Part shown: positions 11,769-20,525 of the stretch, piece by piece
Layout of the letters: every line of letters begins with the position of its first letter
How positions within the stretch are numbered: position 1 is the first letter of the stretch
NCBI RefSeq assembly: GCF_018070325.1
Contig: NZ_JAGPXY010000002.1
Location: 186,001 to 250,000, forward strand
Length of the DNA: 64,000 nucleotides
From: Micromonospora sp. H61
GTDB taxonomy: Bacteria; Actinomycetota; Actinomycetes; Mycobacteriales; Micromonosporaceae
Direction of reading: 5' to 3'
Position numbers and translations under genes: made by a program
Notes under the pieces: model-generated
Seen by the model: the letters and a program-made list of their open reading frames with translations, nothing else
Database searches by the model: none
What the model was told of the DNA's origin: nothing

Positions 11769-14747
11769 ATGCGGTTCGGGATCCTGGGGCCCCTGCGGGT
11801 GGGCGGTGGCGAGTCCACTGTCACCGCCGGGCGCGACCGGATCGTGCTCGCCATGCTCTTGTTGCGGGCCGGCCGGCTCGTGCCGCTCGACGAACTGGTC
11901 GACGCGGTGTGGGAGGACCGCCCGCCGGCCACCGCCCGGGCGCAGTTGCAGACCTGCGTGTCGCGGTTGCGTCGCCGGTTCACCGAACTCGAGCTGGCAC
12001 CGGACCTCATCGTCACCGACCCGGCGGGGTACGGGCTGCGTACCGCACCGACCGACCTGGACGCCGAGGTCTTCACCCGGGGCGTGGAGGCTGCGCGAGC
12101 CGCCGCCACGGCCGGTCGCCTGGTCGACGCGCGTGCCGAATTCCGCGCCGCCCTGGCGTTGTGGCGCGGGCCGGCGCTGGGTGGAATCCCGAGCCGGAGC
12201 GTCCGCCGCCGGGCACAGGCACTCGACGAGCAGCGTCTCACCGCCCTGGAGGAGTGCGTCGACGTCGAGCTGCGCCTCGGGCGGGCCGCCGAGCTGATCG
12301 GCGAACTCGCCGAAAGCGTCGACCAGCACCCGGTGCGGGAGCGGCTGCGCGGACAACTGATGCTGGCACTGTCCTCGGTCGGACGGCAGGCCGACGCGCT
12401 CGCGGTCTACCGGGAGGGCCGGCGGACCTACGCCGACGAGCTGGGCATCGAGCCGGGCGCCGAGTTGCAGGAGCTGCACCAGCGGGTGCTCGCCGGTGAC
12501 CTGGCCCTGGCCGGTCGGGAAGCGCGGCCGATCGCTCCGGTCCGCTCGCTGCCCCGGGCGATCGGCGACTTCACCGGCCGGCAGCAGACGCTGGCCCGCC
12601 TGGTCAAGGAGGTGGAGGCCGGGGCCCGGATCCAGCTCATCGACGGCATGGCGGGCAGCGGCAAGACCACCCTCGCGGTGCATCTCGCCACCGCTCTCGC
12701 GGACGACTACCCGGACGCCCAGCTCTACATCGACCTGCACGGGCACAGTGAGCGCACCCCGTTGACGCCGGCCGCGGCGGTCGCCACGCTCCTGCGGCAG
12801 CTCGGTGTGCCCGCCGAGAGGGTGCCGACGAGCCAGGACGACCGGTTGGCGCTCTGGCGTAGCGAGCTTGCCGGTCGACGGGCCCTGCTGGTGCTCGACA
12901 ACGCGGCGACCGCCGACCAGGTGACACCGCTGCTGCCCAACGGCTCGCACTGCCTGATCCTGATCACCAGCCGCCGCCGGCTGGTCGGGGTGGACGAGGG
13001 GCGGCCCTCGTCGCTGCCCGTGCTCGACAGCGACGAGGCGGTCGAGTTGCTCGGGCAGGTCGTCGGCGTGGCCCGGGTGGCGGCGGAGCCGGAGGCGGCC
13101 ACCGAGGTCGTCCGACGCTGCGGACACCTGCCGCTGGCCATCCGGCTGGCCGGTGCCCGACTGGCGCACCGAACCCGTTGGCGCATCGCCGACCTGGCCG
13201 AGCGGCTGAGCAGCCGGCCGGATCCGTTGGCCGAGTTCGAAGCGGGGGAGCGGTCGGTCGGTCGGGCCTTCGCCCTGTCGTACGCCCAGGTGTCCCCGGT
13301 CGCGCAGCGTGCGTTCCGGTTGCTGGGCCTGCACCCGGGAGTACGGTTCGACAACTCGGTCACCGCCGTACTGGCCGAGCTGTCCCTACCCGAGGCCCAG
13401 GACCTGCTGGACGAGTTGGTCGACGCGCACCTGGTGGAGGAGGCGGAGGCGGGCCGGTACCGGTTGCACGACCTGGTCCGGGAGTACGCGCGGACGCTGG
13501 TGGCCGAGCCGGAGCGGACGGTCGAGCGACGGGGCGGCATCGAGCGTCTGCTCGATCACCACCTGCACGTCGCCACGGCGATCGCCCGCGAGAGGGAACT
13601 CTCCGCGCTCCGCTCGCTGATCGTGGTGGGGGAGCCGCTCCGTCCTGACCTGGTCATGCTCGTCGCCGAGCAGGGTCGGGCCTGGCTCGACGAGAACCTG
13701 GCCGCATGGACAGCCCTGGTCCGGTTGGCGGAGACCGAGGGGTTTCTCCGCTACTGCTGGCAGTTGGCGAGGGCCTGCTGGCACGCGCAGTTCGAGGGCG
13801 GTCGACTGGATGAACTGATTGAGACACACACCATCGGCCTGCGCGCCGCCGAGGAGTTGGGTGACGACAGGGCGGTGGGGATGATGCTCAACTATCTCGC
13901 CTCGGCCCATTACCGGCTGGGTGATTTCCCCACGGCGATCCGGGTGATGGAGAGATCACTCGACATCTTCCGCCGCCTGGGTCTGCGCTACGAATACCGC
14001 AACACCCTGGGCAACCTGGGCACCGCGTACGCGGCCAACTTTCAGTTCCGCCGGGCTCGCGAGTCCTACGACGCTGCTCGGGCGCTGGCGACGCGGATGC
14101 GGGACACGACGGCGCTGGCGAACGAACTCAACAACCTGACGATCACCCTGCTGCTCTGGGGACGGCACGACGAGGCGCTGCGCACCGCTCGGCGGCACCT
14201 GGGGATCGCCCGCGAGGTCGGCGACACACGGCGGCTCGGCAATGCCCTCGGGCACCTCGGGATGGTCCGGCATCGGATGGGCGACGTGGTGCCGGCCGCA
14301 CGGTTGCTGCGGGTGGCGCTGCGCTTCAAGCGCCAGATGGGCGCCCGGTTCGGTGAGGGTGAGGTGCTCAACGAGATCGGGATGATGGAACGGGAGGCCG
14401 GCCGTCCGGAAGAGGCCGCTGACCTGCACCGTGCGGCGCTGGTCGCGATGACCGAGGCGGGAGATCGCATCGGCCAGTGCGGCTCGCGCAACCTGCTGGC
14501 CCGAGCCATCCTGGATCAGGGGGATGTGAGCAGCGCGCTCGACCTGCATCGTCGGGTGCTCGTCGACGCCACCGGGCTGGGTTCCCTACACGAGCAGGGT
14601 CGGGCGCTGGAGGGCATCGCCCGCTGTTTGCTGGCGACCGATCCGGCGGCGGCGCGGGCGCACCTGACCCGGGCGCTGGCCCTGTTCCGGCAGATCGAGT
14701 CGCCGGACCAGCACGAGGTGGAACGGCTGCTCACCGAGTTGGGCTGA
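11769..14747 (+). CDS. AfsR/SARP-type transcriptional regulator with NB-ARC ATPase and TPR domains
   Basis: 992 residues. Order: OmpR-type winged helix (about 1-90, [10 protein letters not shown]), bacterial transcriptional activation domain (about 95-245), NB-ARC/STAND ATPase with P-loop [16 protein letters not shown] near 292-307 and LLVLDN as Walker B, then C-terminal TPR repeats from about 640. The plan is that of AfsR, which integrates signals for secondary metabolism and phosphate in Streptomyces. ATG at 11769 has GGGAG upstream; the frame opens earlier without support. It sits between the two fumarases and runs the same way, so regulation of carbon flux is possible but unproven. Confidence 0.88.
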   Translation: MRFGILGPLRVGGGESTVTAGRDRIVLAMLLLRAGRLVPLDELVDAVWEDRPPATARAQLQTCVSRLRRRFTELELAPDLIVTDPAGYGLRTAPTDLDAEVFTRGVEAARAAATAGRLVDARAEFRAALALWRGPALGGIPSRSVRRRAQALDEQRLTALEECVDVELRLGRAAELIGELAESVDQHPVRERLRGQLMLALSSVGRQADALAVYREGRRTYADELGIEPGAELQELHQRVLAGDLALAGREARPIAPVRSLPRAIGDFTGRQQTLARLVKEVEAGARIQLIDGMAGSGKTTLAVHLATALADDYPDAQLYIDLHGHSERTPLTPAAAVATLLRQLGVPAERVPTSQDDRLALWRSELAGRRALLVLDNAATADQVTPLLPNGSHCLILITSRRRLVGVDEGRPSSLPVLDSDEAVELLGQVVGVARVAAEPEAATEVVRRCGHLPLAIRLAGARLAHRTRWRIADLAERLSSRPDPLAEFEAGERSVGRAFALSYAQVSPVAQRAFRLLGLHPGVRFDNSVTAVLAELSLPEAQDLLDELVDAHLVEEAEAGRYRLHDLVREYARTLVAEPERTVERRGGIERLLDHHLHVATAIARERELSALRSLIVVGEPLRPDLVMLVAEQGRAWLDENLAAWTALVRLAETEGFLRYCWQLARACWHAQFEGGRLDELIETHTIGLRAAEELGDDRAVGMMLNYLASAHYRLGDFPTAIRVMERSLDIFRRLGLRYEYRNTLGNLGTAYAANFQFRRARESYDAARALATRMRDTTALANELNNLTITLLLWGRHDEALRTARRHLGIAREVGDTRRLGNALGHLGMVRHRMGDVVPAARLLRVALRFKRQMGARFGEGEVLNEIGMMEREAGRPEEAADLHRAALVAMTEAGDRIGQCGSRNLLARAILDQGDVSSALDLHRRVLVDATGLGSLHEQGRALEGIARCLLATDPAAARAHLTRALALFRQIESPDQHEVERLLTELG

Positions 14748-14791
14748 CGGATCATCTGCGAGTCGGCCACGGGCGCGGCAGGATGGTACGC

Positions 14792-16192
14792 GTGACGACT
14801 CCAGAGGCGACCGGTTACCGCATCGAACGCGACTCGATGGGCGAGGTGGAGGTGCCCGCCGAGGCGCTGTGGCGGGCGCAGACCCAGCGCGCGGTGCAGA
14901 ACTTCCCGATTTCCGGCCGGGGCCTCGAACCGGCCCAGATCAAGGCCCTCGCCCAGATCAAGGGCGCGGCGGCCGAGGTCAACGGCGAGCTGGGCGTGAT
15001 CGACGCCAACGTGGCCGCCGCGATAGCCGCCGCCGCCGCGCACGTTGCCGACGGTGGTTACGACGACCAGTTCCCGGTGGACGTGTTCCAGACCGGCTCC
15101 GGCACCTCGTCGAACATGAACACCAACGAGGTGATCGCGACCCTGGCCAGCCGGGAGCTTGGCTCGCCGGTGCACCCGAACGACCACGTCAACGCCTCCC
15201 AGTCGAGCAACGACGTCTTCCCGTCCTCGATTCATCTGGCGGCCACCCAGTTCATCGTCGAAGACCTGCTGCCGTCGCTGGCCCACCTGGCGTCGGCGTT
15301 GGAGGCCAAGGCCGCCGAGTTCGAGACGGTGGTCAAGGCCGGGCGTACCCACCTGATGGACGCCACCCCGGTGACCCTCGGCCAGGAGTTCGGCGGGTAC
15401 GCCGCCCAGGTCCGCTACGGGGTCGAACGGCTGGAGGGCGCGCTGCCCCGACTGGCCGAGCTGCCGCTGGGCGGCACCGCCGTCGGCACCGGGATCAACA
15501 CCCCGCTCGGCTTCGCCGCCGCCGTGATCGAGAAGCTGCGCGAGTCGACCGGGTTGCCGCTGAGCGAGGCGCGTAACCACTTCGAGGCGCAGGGCGCGCG
15601 GGACGCGCTGGTGGAGACCTCCGGGCAGCTGCGAACCGTGGCGATCGGCCTCTACAAAATCGCCAACGACATCCGCTGGATGGGCTCCGGCCCTCGCGCC
15701 GGCCTGCGCGAGCTGCGCATCCCGGACCTCCAGCCCGGCTCGTCGATCATGCCGGGCAAGGTCAACCCTGTGGTCGCCGAGGCGATGCGGCAGGTCTGCG
15801 CCCAGGTGATCGGCAACGACGCGACCGTCGGCTTCGCCGGCTCCCAGGGCGACTTCGAGCTGAACGTGATGCTCCCGGTGATGGGCCGCAACCTGCTGGA
15901 GTCGATCCGGCTGCTCTCCGCGGTGAGCCGGCTCTTCGCCGACCGGCTGGTGGTCGGCCTGGTCGCGGACGCCGAGGTCTGCCTGGCGTACGCCGAGGGC
16001 TCACCGTCGATCGTCACCCCACTCAACCGCTACCTGGGGTACGACGAGGCCGCGTCGATCGCCAAGGAGGCGCTGGCCAAGCAGACCTCGATCCGCGAGG
16101 TCGTCATCTCCCGGGGCCACGTCGACTCCGGCAAGCTCACCGAGACCCAGCTGGACGAGACGTTGGACCTGCTCCGGATGACCCACCCCTGA
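14792..16192 (+). CDS. fumC: Fumarate hydratase class II
   Basis: 466 residues, aspartase/fumarase superfamily. It catalyses the cofactor-free, oxygen-stable hydration of fumarate to malate in the TCA cycle. Conserved parts: [32 protein letters not shown] with H187 and the mobile loop [11 protein letters not shown] with the catalytic serine S318. GTG at 14792 has AGGA 8 nt upstream; an ATG at 14783 would add three residues. It begins 44 nt after the AfsR-like gene, so the two may be co-transcribed. Confidence 0.95.
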   Translation: MTTPEATGYRIERDSMGEVEVPAEALWRAQTQRAVQNFPISGRGLEPAQIKALAQIKGAAAEVNGELGVIDANVAAAIAAAAAHVADGGYDDQFPVDVFQTGSGTSSNMNTNEVIATLASRELGSPVHPNDHVNASQSSNDVFPSSIHLAATQFIVEDLLPSLAHLASALEAKAAEFETVVKAGRTHLMDATPVTLGQEFGGYAAQVRYGVERLEGALPRLAELPLGGTAVGTGINTPLGFAAAVIEKLRESTGLPLSEARNHFEAQGARDALVETSGQLRTVAIGLYKIANDIRWMGSGPRAGLRELRIPDLQPGSSIMPGKVNPVVAEAMRQVCAQVIGNDATVGFAGSQGDFELNVMLPVMGRNLLESIRLLSAVSRLFADRLVVGLVADAEVCLAYAEGSPSIVTPLNRYLGYDEAASIAKEALAKQTSIREVVISRGHVDSGKLTETQLDETLDLLRMTHP

Positions 16193-16257
16193 CCCGGCTC
16201 GCCCCGCCCCGCCCTGCCCGGCGTTGCCCGGCCTCGCCTTGCCGTGGGTTGCCCTGG

Positions 16258-16476
16258 TCAGGGTAGGTGTCGTGGTCTTGCCCAGCCGACGAAGCGGGCG
16301 AAGAGCGCGGCGGGGTCGGGGCCGTCGTGCGGGTTGAGTCGGTACAGGTCGGCAGCCGCCTCGTGCAGGACGGTGCACAGGTAGATGCTCAACCCGATCC
16401 GGTCGTGCGTGTACTCCTGGCGCAGGGTGAGTCGGGCGACCGGGCCCGGCCAGGGCGCTGCGCCGACCCGCGCCAA
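16258..16476 (-). pseudogene. Short orphan coding fragment or small hypothetical gene
   Basis: About 72 residues if the TTG at 16476 is used. The C-terminal part (LTLRQEYTHDRIGLSIYLCT, then EAAADLYRLNPHDGPDPAAL) has the look of true protein with a helical pattern, unlike the surrounding sequence. There is no good start codon or ribosome-binding site, and 27 nt further upstream is a palindromic repeat. It may be the tail of a gene truncated by rearrangement. I do not recognise the family. Confidence 0.4.
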
Positions 16477-16502
16477 GATCGCGCTCGATCCTGGACCGCG
16501 CC

Positions 16503-16570
16503 GATCTTGCAGTTTCTGCTGTCGACATGGGTGGATATGCCCCTTGCGTCGGGGCAGAAAATGCAAGATC
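16503..16570. repeat. 68-nt palindromic intergenic element, copy 1
   Basis: The ends GATCTTGCAGTTTCTGC and GCAGAAAATGCAAGATC are inverted repeats with one mismatch in 17. A second element with the same termini and the same 68-nt length lies at 55441-55508. It may be a REP- or MITE-like element. Confidence 0.65.
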
Positions 16571-17118
16571 GCGGAGCAGAGTCAGGTCGCAGCGGTTCCG
16601 CCCAACGCGGCGGCGTTGTCCTGGATGTAACGGCTTCCGCAGGTCAGGGCCTGACTGTTTCCACGATCGAGCACGACCTTGCCTCGGGTCTCTCCCTGGC
16701 GGTGGCGGAGGTCGCTGCCGGCAGCGCCTCGGTCGTCCGGGGAGGCTGGCGTGTTCCGGGTCGGGGTGGGCGTCTCGGGTCGGGGTGGTGGGCGTGGTCG
16801 GAGGATGTCTTGGGCGGATGCTTTGGAGCTGACTCGTTTGTGGCATCACCTCCGCTGTTCCGAGGTGCACTCCCGCCGGGCTGGCTGGGAGGTGGGACCG
16901 CCCGGCACGGGGGAGCGGGCGGTCCCGTGCGGCGCCGGCAGATCCCGGGGGACGGGGAGCGGCGCCGCGCTTCACAGTCTGGTGATCAGGCAACTACGGT
17001 CGGAAGGGTTTGGCCGCGTCGTCATAGTCGCCCTGTTCTGGGTGGCAGCGTCGCTGGCGGCCGGCTGGAGATGATCGTCGGCGGGGTGGAGGGCGGGCAC
17101 GGTACGGCCGATGGACAG
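16571..17118. other. Gene-poor region between fumC and the DUF5753 regulator
   Basis: About 550 nt without a convincing gene on either strand; the open frames here lack start signals and family features. It holds the degraded repeat copy at 16821-16857 and, near 16904-16930, a GC-rich inverted repeat (GGACCGCCC against GGGCGGTCC). It is probably decayed intergenic DNA plus the promoter of the next gene. Confidence 0.5.
16821..16857. repeat. Degraded copy of the TTTGGAGCTGA repeat
   Basis: CTTTGGAGCTGA-CTCGTTT-TGGCATCA-CTCC matches the reverse complement of the palindrome at 48613-48651 at 29 of 37 positions by hand alignment. The right arm has decayed, so the hairpin is lost here. Confidence 0.55.
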
Positions 17119-17916
17119 ATGACGGCGGCGGCGTTCCTGATTGCGGAGCTGCGGCGGGCGCGGGTCCGGCGCGGCTGGAGTCAGGACGAGCTGGCCAAGG
17201 CGGTCAACTACTCGGCGTCGATGGTCAGCGCCGTCGAGCTGGGGCAGCAGCCGCCCACCGCCAAGTACCTGGAACTCGTCGACCGCGCCCTGGACACCGG
17301 CGGCCTCTTCGGTCGGATGTCCACCGAACTGGTCAGCCTGGACCGGGCGCAGCCCTGGCTACGCGGCTGGCAGGCGATCCTCGCGGAGGCGCGGGCGCTG
17401 CGATGGTTCGACCCGCTGCATGTCCCGGGGCTGCTGCAGACCGAAGGCTATGCCCGTGCCATCTTCGAGTCGGACCGACTGCTCGACGCCGATGAGGTCG
17501 AGCGTCGGCTAACGGACCGGATGGACAGTCAGCGGGTTCTCTACGGGGATCGCCCACCGCACGTAGTTGCGGTGCTCGACGAGTCGGTACTGAGGCGACG
17601 CGTCGGCGGCCGGAAGGTCATGTGCGAGCAGTCTCTGCAGCTAGCGCGCCTGGCGACCGAGCATCCGCGGGTTCAGCTCCATGTGGTGCCTCGCTCGGCC
17701 GAGGAGTATCCCGGCCTGAACGGGCCATTCATCCTTGCCACCGTGGCCGACCACAGCGATCTTGCCTACCTTGGTGGCCAGATCGGCGGCCAAGAACTCG
17801 ATCGGCCAGCGGATCTGTTGCGTCTACAACGGACCTGGGAAGCTACCCTCGGGCAGGCGTTGCCACCGCAGGAGTCGATCGAGTTGCTGAGGGAAGTGGC
17901 AGAGTCGTGGAGTTGA
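17119..17916 (+). CDS. Helix-turn-helix regulator of the DUF5753 (Scr1-like) family
   Basis: 265 residues from the ATG at 17119; an ATG at 17071 would add 16. An N-terminal XRE-type HTH (ELRRARVRRGWSQDELAKAV, NYSASMVSAVELGQQPPTAK) is followed by the DUF5753 domain (DPLHVPGLLQTEGYARAI through LQLARLATEHPRVQLHVVP). These regulators are abundant in actinomycetes, usually next to a DUF397 protein as here, and some pairs resemble toxin-antitoxin or development (WhiJ/BldB-type) modules. The last 10 nt overlap the DUF397 gene, so both are made together. Confidence 0.85.
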   Translation: MTAAAFLIAELRRARVRRGWSQDELAKAVNYSASMVSAVELGQQPPTAKYLELVDRALDTGGLFGRMSTELVSLDRAQPWLRGWQAILAEARALRWFDPLHVPGLLQTEGYARAIFESDRLLDADEVERRLTDRMDSQRVLYGDRPPHVVAVLDESVLRRRVGGRKVMCEQSLQLARLATEHPRVQLHVVPRSAEEYPGLNGPFILATVADHSDLAYLGGQIGGQELDRPADLLRLQRTWEATLGQALPPQESIELLREVAESWS

Positions 17917-18089
17917 CCCGAGCCCGGTGGCGTAAGAGCAGCCGGAGTGGTTCCAACGACCAGTGCGTCGAGGTGGCGACGAATCTTGGGGAGGTGGTCG
18001 GGGTGCGAGACAGCAAGGACTCGGACGGGCCCGTGCTCGTTGTCGACGCGTACTCCTGGCGGCTCTTCGTGGGCGCGCCTCCGCGCTGA
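17907..18089 (+). CDS. DUF397 small protein
   Basis: 60 residues from a GTG at 17907, inside the end of the regulator gene. It begins ELTRARWRKSSRSGSNDQCV and contains VGVRDSKDSDGPVLVV, both hallmarks of DUF397. Members partner with the preceding HTH/DUF5753 regulator; BldB-like proteins are distant relatives. Proposed roles are modulator or toxin-like partner; none can be chosen from sequence alone. Confidence 0.88.
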   Translation: MELTRARWRKSSRSGSNDQCVEVATNLGEVVGVRDSKDSDGPVLVVDAYSWRLFVGAPPR

Positions 18090-18125
18090 CCCGACCGCCT
18101 CGCCCGCGACGGCGGTCGGGGTTTT
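18090..18125 (+). terminator. Rho-independent terminator after the DUF397 gene
   Basis: CCCGACCGCC (18090-18099) pairs perfectly with GGCGGTCGGG (18111-18120), followed by GTTTT. It starts directly after the stop codon. One of the few terminators here with a T-run. Confidence 0.85.
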
Positions 18126-18187
18126 CGGTGCACCCGGCCCTGGTAAACGGCTCGACGGGGTCTTCGGCGGCGCGGATGATCCGGGCC

Positions 18188-18787
18188 ATGGGTGACGATG
18201 GCGCGGGTGTGCCGGCGGGGACCGAGCGGCTGCGGTTGCGGCGACTGACGATGGCCGACGTGGACGCGCTGGTCGAGTTGGACAGCGACCCCGAGGTGAT
18301 GCGTTTCCTCACCGGGGGCGTCGCGACCCCGCTGGCCACCGTGCGCGACGAGCAGTTGCCGAGGCTGCTGGGCCAGTACGACAGGTATCCCGGGCTGGGT
18401 CGGTGGGCGGCGCACGATCGGGAGTCCGGCGAGTTCCTGGGCTGGTTCGCGCTGGACCCGTCGGCGGACGGCACCGAGGCCGAGTTGGGCTATCGGCTGC
18501 GCCGCTCGACGTGGGGGCGCGGGCTGGCGACCGAGGGGTCGCGGGCGCTGGTCCGGTACGCCTTCGACACCGTCGGGGTGCGTCGGGTCTGGGCCGAGAC
18601 GATGACTGTCAACGAGCGGTCCCGGCGGGTGATGGTGAAGGCCGGGCTGCACTACGTGCGGACCTTCCACCTCCAGTGGGACGACCCGATTCCGGGCACC
18701 GAGCAGGGCGAGGTGGAGTACGAGGTGCGGGCCGAGGAGTGGGCGAGCGTCGCTCAGGAGCGGCCGGCGGCCCGGCGGGCGCGGTAG
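18188..18787 (+). CDS. GNAT-family N-acetyltransferase
   Basis: 199 residues of RimJ/RimL type. It begins TERLRLRRLTMADVDALVEL and has the acetyl-CoA loop region LGYRLRRSTWGRGLATEGSR followed by RRVWAETMTVNERSRRVMVK. It transfers acetyl from acetyl-CoA to an amino group; the substrate is unknown. The ATG at 18188 was chosen because it gives the normal N-terminus. Its last 34 nt overlap the end of the convergent CGNR gene. Confidence 0.82.
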   Translation: MGDDGAGVPAGTERLRLRRLTMADVDALVELDSDPEVMRFLTGGVATPLATVRDEQLPRLLGQYDRYPGLGRWAAHDRESGEFLGWFALDPSADGTEAELGYRLRRSTWGRGLATEGSRALVRYAFDTVGVRRVWAETMTVNERSRRVMVKAGLHYVRTFHLQWDDPIPGTEQGEVEYEVRAEEWASVAQERPAARRAR

Positions 18788-19314
18788 GCGGTCACCGCGG
18801 CACGGTTGCCGCAGCCGGCCTCGCAGAACCGCCGGGACCGGTTGCGGGACAGGTCGACGACGACGTTGTCGCAGTCCGGGTATTCGCAGATCCGCAGTCG
18901 GCTCAGCTCGCCGGTACGGACGAGGTCGGCCATCGCCATGGCGGCCTCGACCGCGATCCGGGTGGCCAGCGGCGCGTCGCGGGGAACGGCGTGCAGGTGG
19001 TACGGCTCGTCGTCGTGCTCGATGAGCTGGGGCAGCGCCTTGTGTTCCAGCAGCAGGCCGTTTACCACCGCGACGATCTCGGGTGGTTCGGCGTACCAGA
19101 TGCGGCGCAGTTGGGGCCGCAGCTCCCGTACGGCGCGCAGCTCGGCCTCGGTGTGCTCGTGCCGGCCGCTGTAGGAGTGGCGGACGTAGAACGCGTCCAG
19201 CGCAGCGATGTCGGGCAGCAACTCACCGTCTCGACCTGCGGTGTTGACCAGCGCCGCGGCGGCGATCAGCGAACACTCGGTGTCATGAGCGAATAGCAAC
19301 TTGACTCCTGTCAT
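18754..19314 (-). CDS. CGNR zinc-finger (ABATE-type) putative regulator
   Basis: 186 residues. The N-terminal region (LVNTAGRDGELLPDIAALDA) fits the ABATE domain, and the C-terminus carries a CGNR zinc finger: CEYPDCDNVVVDLSRNRSRR followed by FCEAGCGNRAAV, with four cysteines. Such proteins are presumed stress-responsive transcription factors. It is divergent from an EamA exporter, 71 nt apart, and TGTCATG boxes occur in and around the shared region, so it probably controls that exporter and itself. Confidence 0.82.
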   Translation of the reverse strand: MTGVKLLFAHDTECSLIAAAALVNTAGRDGELLPDIAALDAFYVRHSYSGRHEHTEAELRAVRELRPQLRRIWYAEPPEIVAVVNGLLLEHKALPQLIEHDDEPYHLHAVPRDAPLATRIAVEAAMAMADLVRTGELSRLRICEYPDCDNVVVDLSRNRSRRFCEAGCGNRAAVTAYRARRAAGRS

Positions 19315-19361
19315 GGCTTCCGCCTAGCGTCATCAGTACAAGGATAGTTTGCTCATGACAC
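19280..19361. promoter_or_regulatory. TGTCATG boxes between the CGNR and EamA genes
   Basis: GTGTCATGAGC at 19280-19290 has an exact inverted copy at 19351-19361, and a third TGTCATG is at 19309-19315 over the CGNR start codon. The set spans the divergent promoter and the first codons of the CGNR gene, suggesting an operator with DNA looping or autoregulation. Confidence 0.45.
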
Positions 19362-19385
19362 GGTGCCCATTGCGAGGAGCGCGAC

Positions 19386-20351
19386 ATGCACTCACGACCT
19401 GCTGCCGGCGTCGGACTTGCGCTGCTCTCCGCAGTCACCTTCGCCACCTCCGGCACCTTCGCGCGGTCGCTCATCGAGGCCGGCTGGTCAGCCGAGTCCG
19501 CGGTGATCGCCCGCGTCGGCGTGGCCGCCCTGGTGCTGGCGATCCCCGCCCTGCTGTCGCTGCGAGGCAAATGGGACGTGCTGCGAGGCAACGCCACCGC
19601 CATCGGGCTGTTCGGGCTCCTCGGGGTGGCGCTGGCCCAGGTGTGCTTCTTCAACGCCGTGCGCTACCTGCCCGTCGGTGTCGCGCTGCTGCTGGAATAC
19701 CTGGGCATCATCCTCGTCGTGGTCTGGATGTGGCTGCGGCACGGGCAGCCGCCCCGCCGGCTCACCGTCGCCGGGTCGGTGGCCGCGCTGGCCGGGTTGG
19801 CGTTCGTGCTCGACCTCGCCGGCACCGCCGACTTCCACCCGGTGGGCGTGCTCTGGGGGCTGGGCGCGGCGTTCGGCCTGGCCGGATACTTCGTGCTCGC
19901 CGGCCGGGTCGACCCCCGGCTGCCCTCGGTCGCCATGGCCAGCGGTGGAATGGCCGTCGGTGCCGCCGTGCTGCTCCTCATCGGGCTCACCGGCCTGCTG
20001 CCGCTGCACGCCACCTTCGGTGAGGTCACCTTCGCCGGGCAGCCCACCAGCTGGTTGGTGCCCATCGCCGGGCTGTCGCTGGTGGCCGCCGTCATCGCGT
20101 ACCTCACCGGCATCGCCGGCACCCGGATCCTCGGGCCCCGCCTGTCGTCGTTCGTCGGGCTGACCGAGGTGCTCTTCGCGGTGCTGATCGCCTGGCTGTT
20201 CCTGAACGAGCTGCCCACCGGCTGGCAGTTGTTCGGCGGTGCGCTGATCGTCGCGGGCGTCGCCCTGGTACGCCTCGACGAGCTGCGCGGGTCGCCCGCA
20301 ACGCCCGCGCCGGCCATGCCCGAGCCCGAGCTGGCCCTTGACGGTCGGTGA
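19386..20351 (+). CDS. EamA-family (DMT superfamily) transporter
   Basis: 321 residues with ten predicted membrane helices in two EamA repeats; the second ends with GTRILGPRLSSFVGLTEVLF and FLNELPTGWQLFGGALIVAG, typical of the RhaT/YdcZ-like group. It likely exports a small metabolite or amino acid across the inner membrane. ATG at 19386 has GAGGAGCG upstream. It is divergent from the CGNR regulator. Confidence 0.9.
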   Translation: MHSRPAAGVGLALLSAVTFATSGTFARSLIEAGWSAESAVIARVGVAALVLAIPALLSLRGKWDVLRGNATAIGLFGLLGVALAQVCFFNAVRYLPVGVALLLEYLGIILVVVWMWLRHGQPPRRLTVAGSVAALAGLAFVLDLAGTADFHPVGVLWGLGAAFGLAGYFVLAGRVDPRLPSVAMASGGMAVGAAVLLLIGLTGLLPLHATFGEVTFAGQPTSWLVPIAGLSLVAAVIAYLTGIAGTRILGPRLSSFVGLTEVLFAVLIAWLFLNELPTGWQLFGGALIVAGVALVRLDELRGSPATPAPAMPEPELALDGR

Positions 20352-20525
20352 GGGTTGGCGGTCGTGCGTGTGTCTGCGCGGCGTGTTTCTGTGCGGGGTG
20401 TGTCTGTGCGCGGCCGGGGTGCGGCTCGAACTGGCGGGATTCACGGCCATAACGGGCGCTCAACTGGCGTAATCCGGATCGTTGTTGTGTGATGACTGCC
20501 ACGTCCCTCAACGAGAGGATCCGAT

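Noticed and set aside
16001..16993. A 330-residue minus-strand frame across the fumC end and the gap
   Set aside because: It runs antisense into fumC and across the palindromic element, and its sequence is low-complexity Arg/Pro/Gly.
18754..18787. Overlap of the GNAT and CGNR genes as a sign of a mistaken end
   Set aside because: Both stops are clear and both proteins have normal C-termini; short convergent overlaps are common here.
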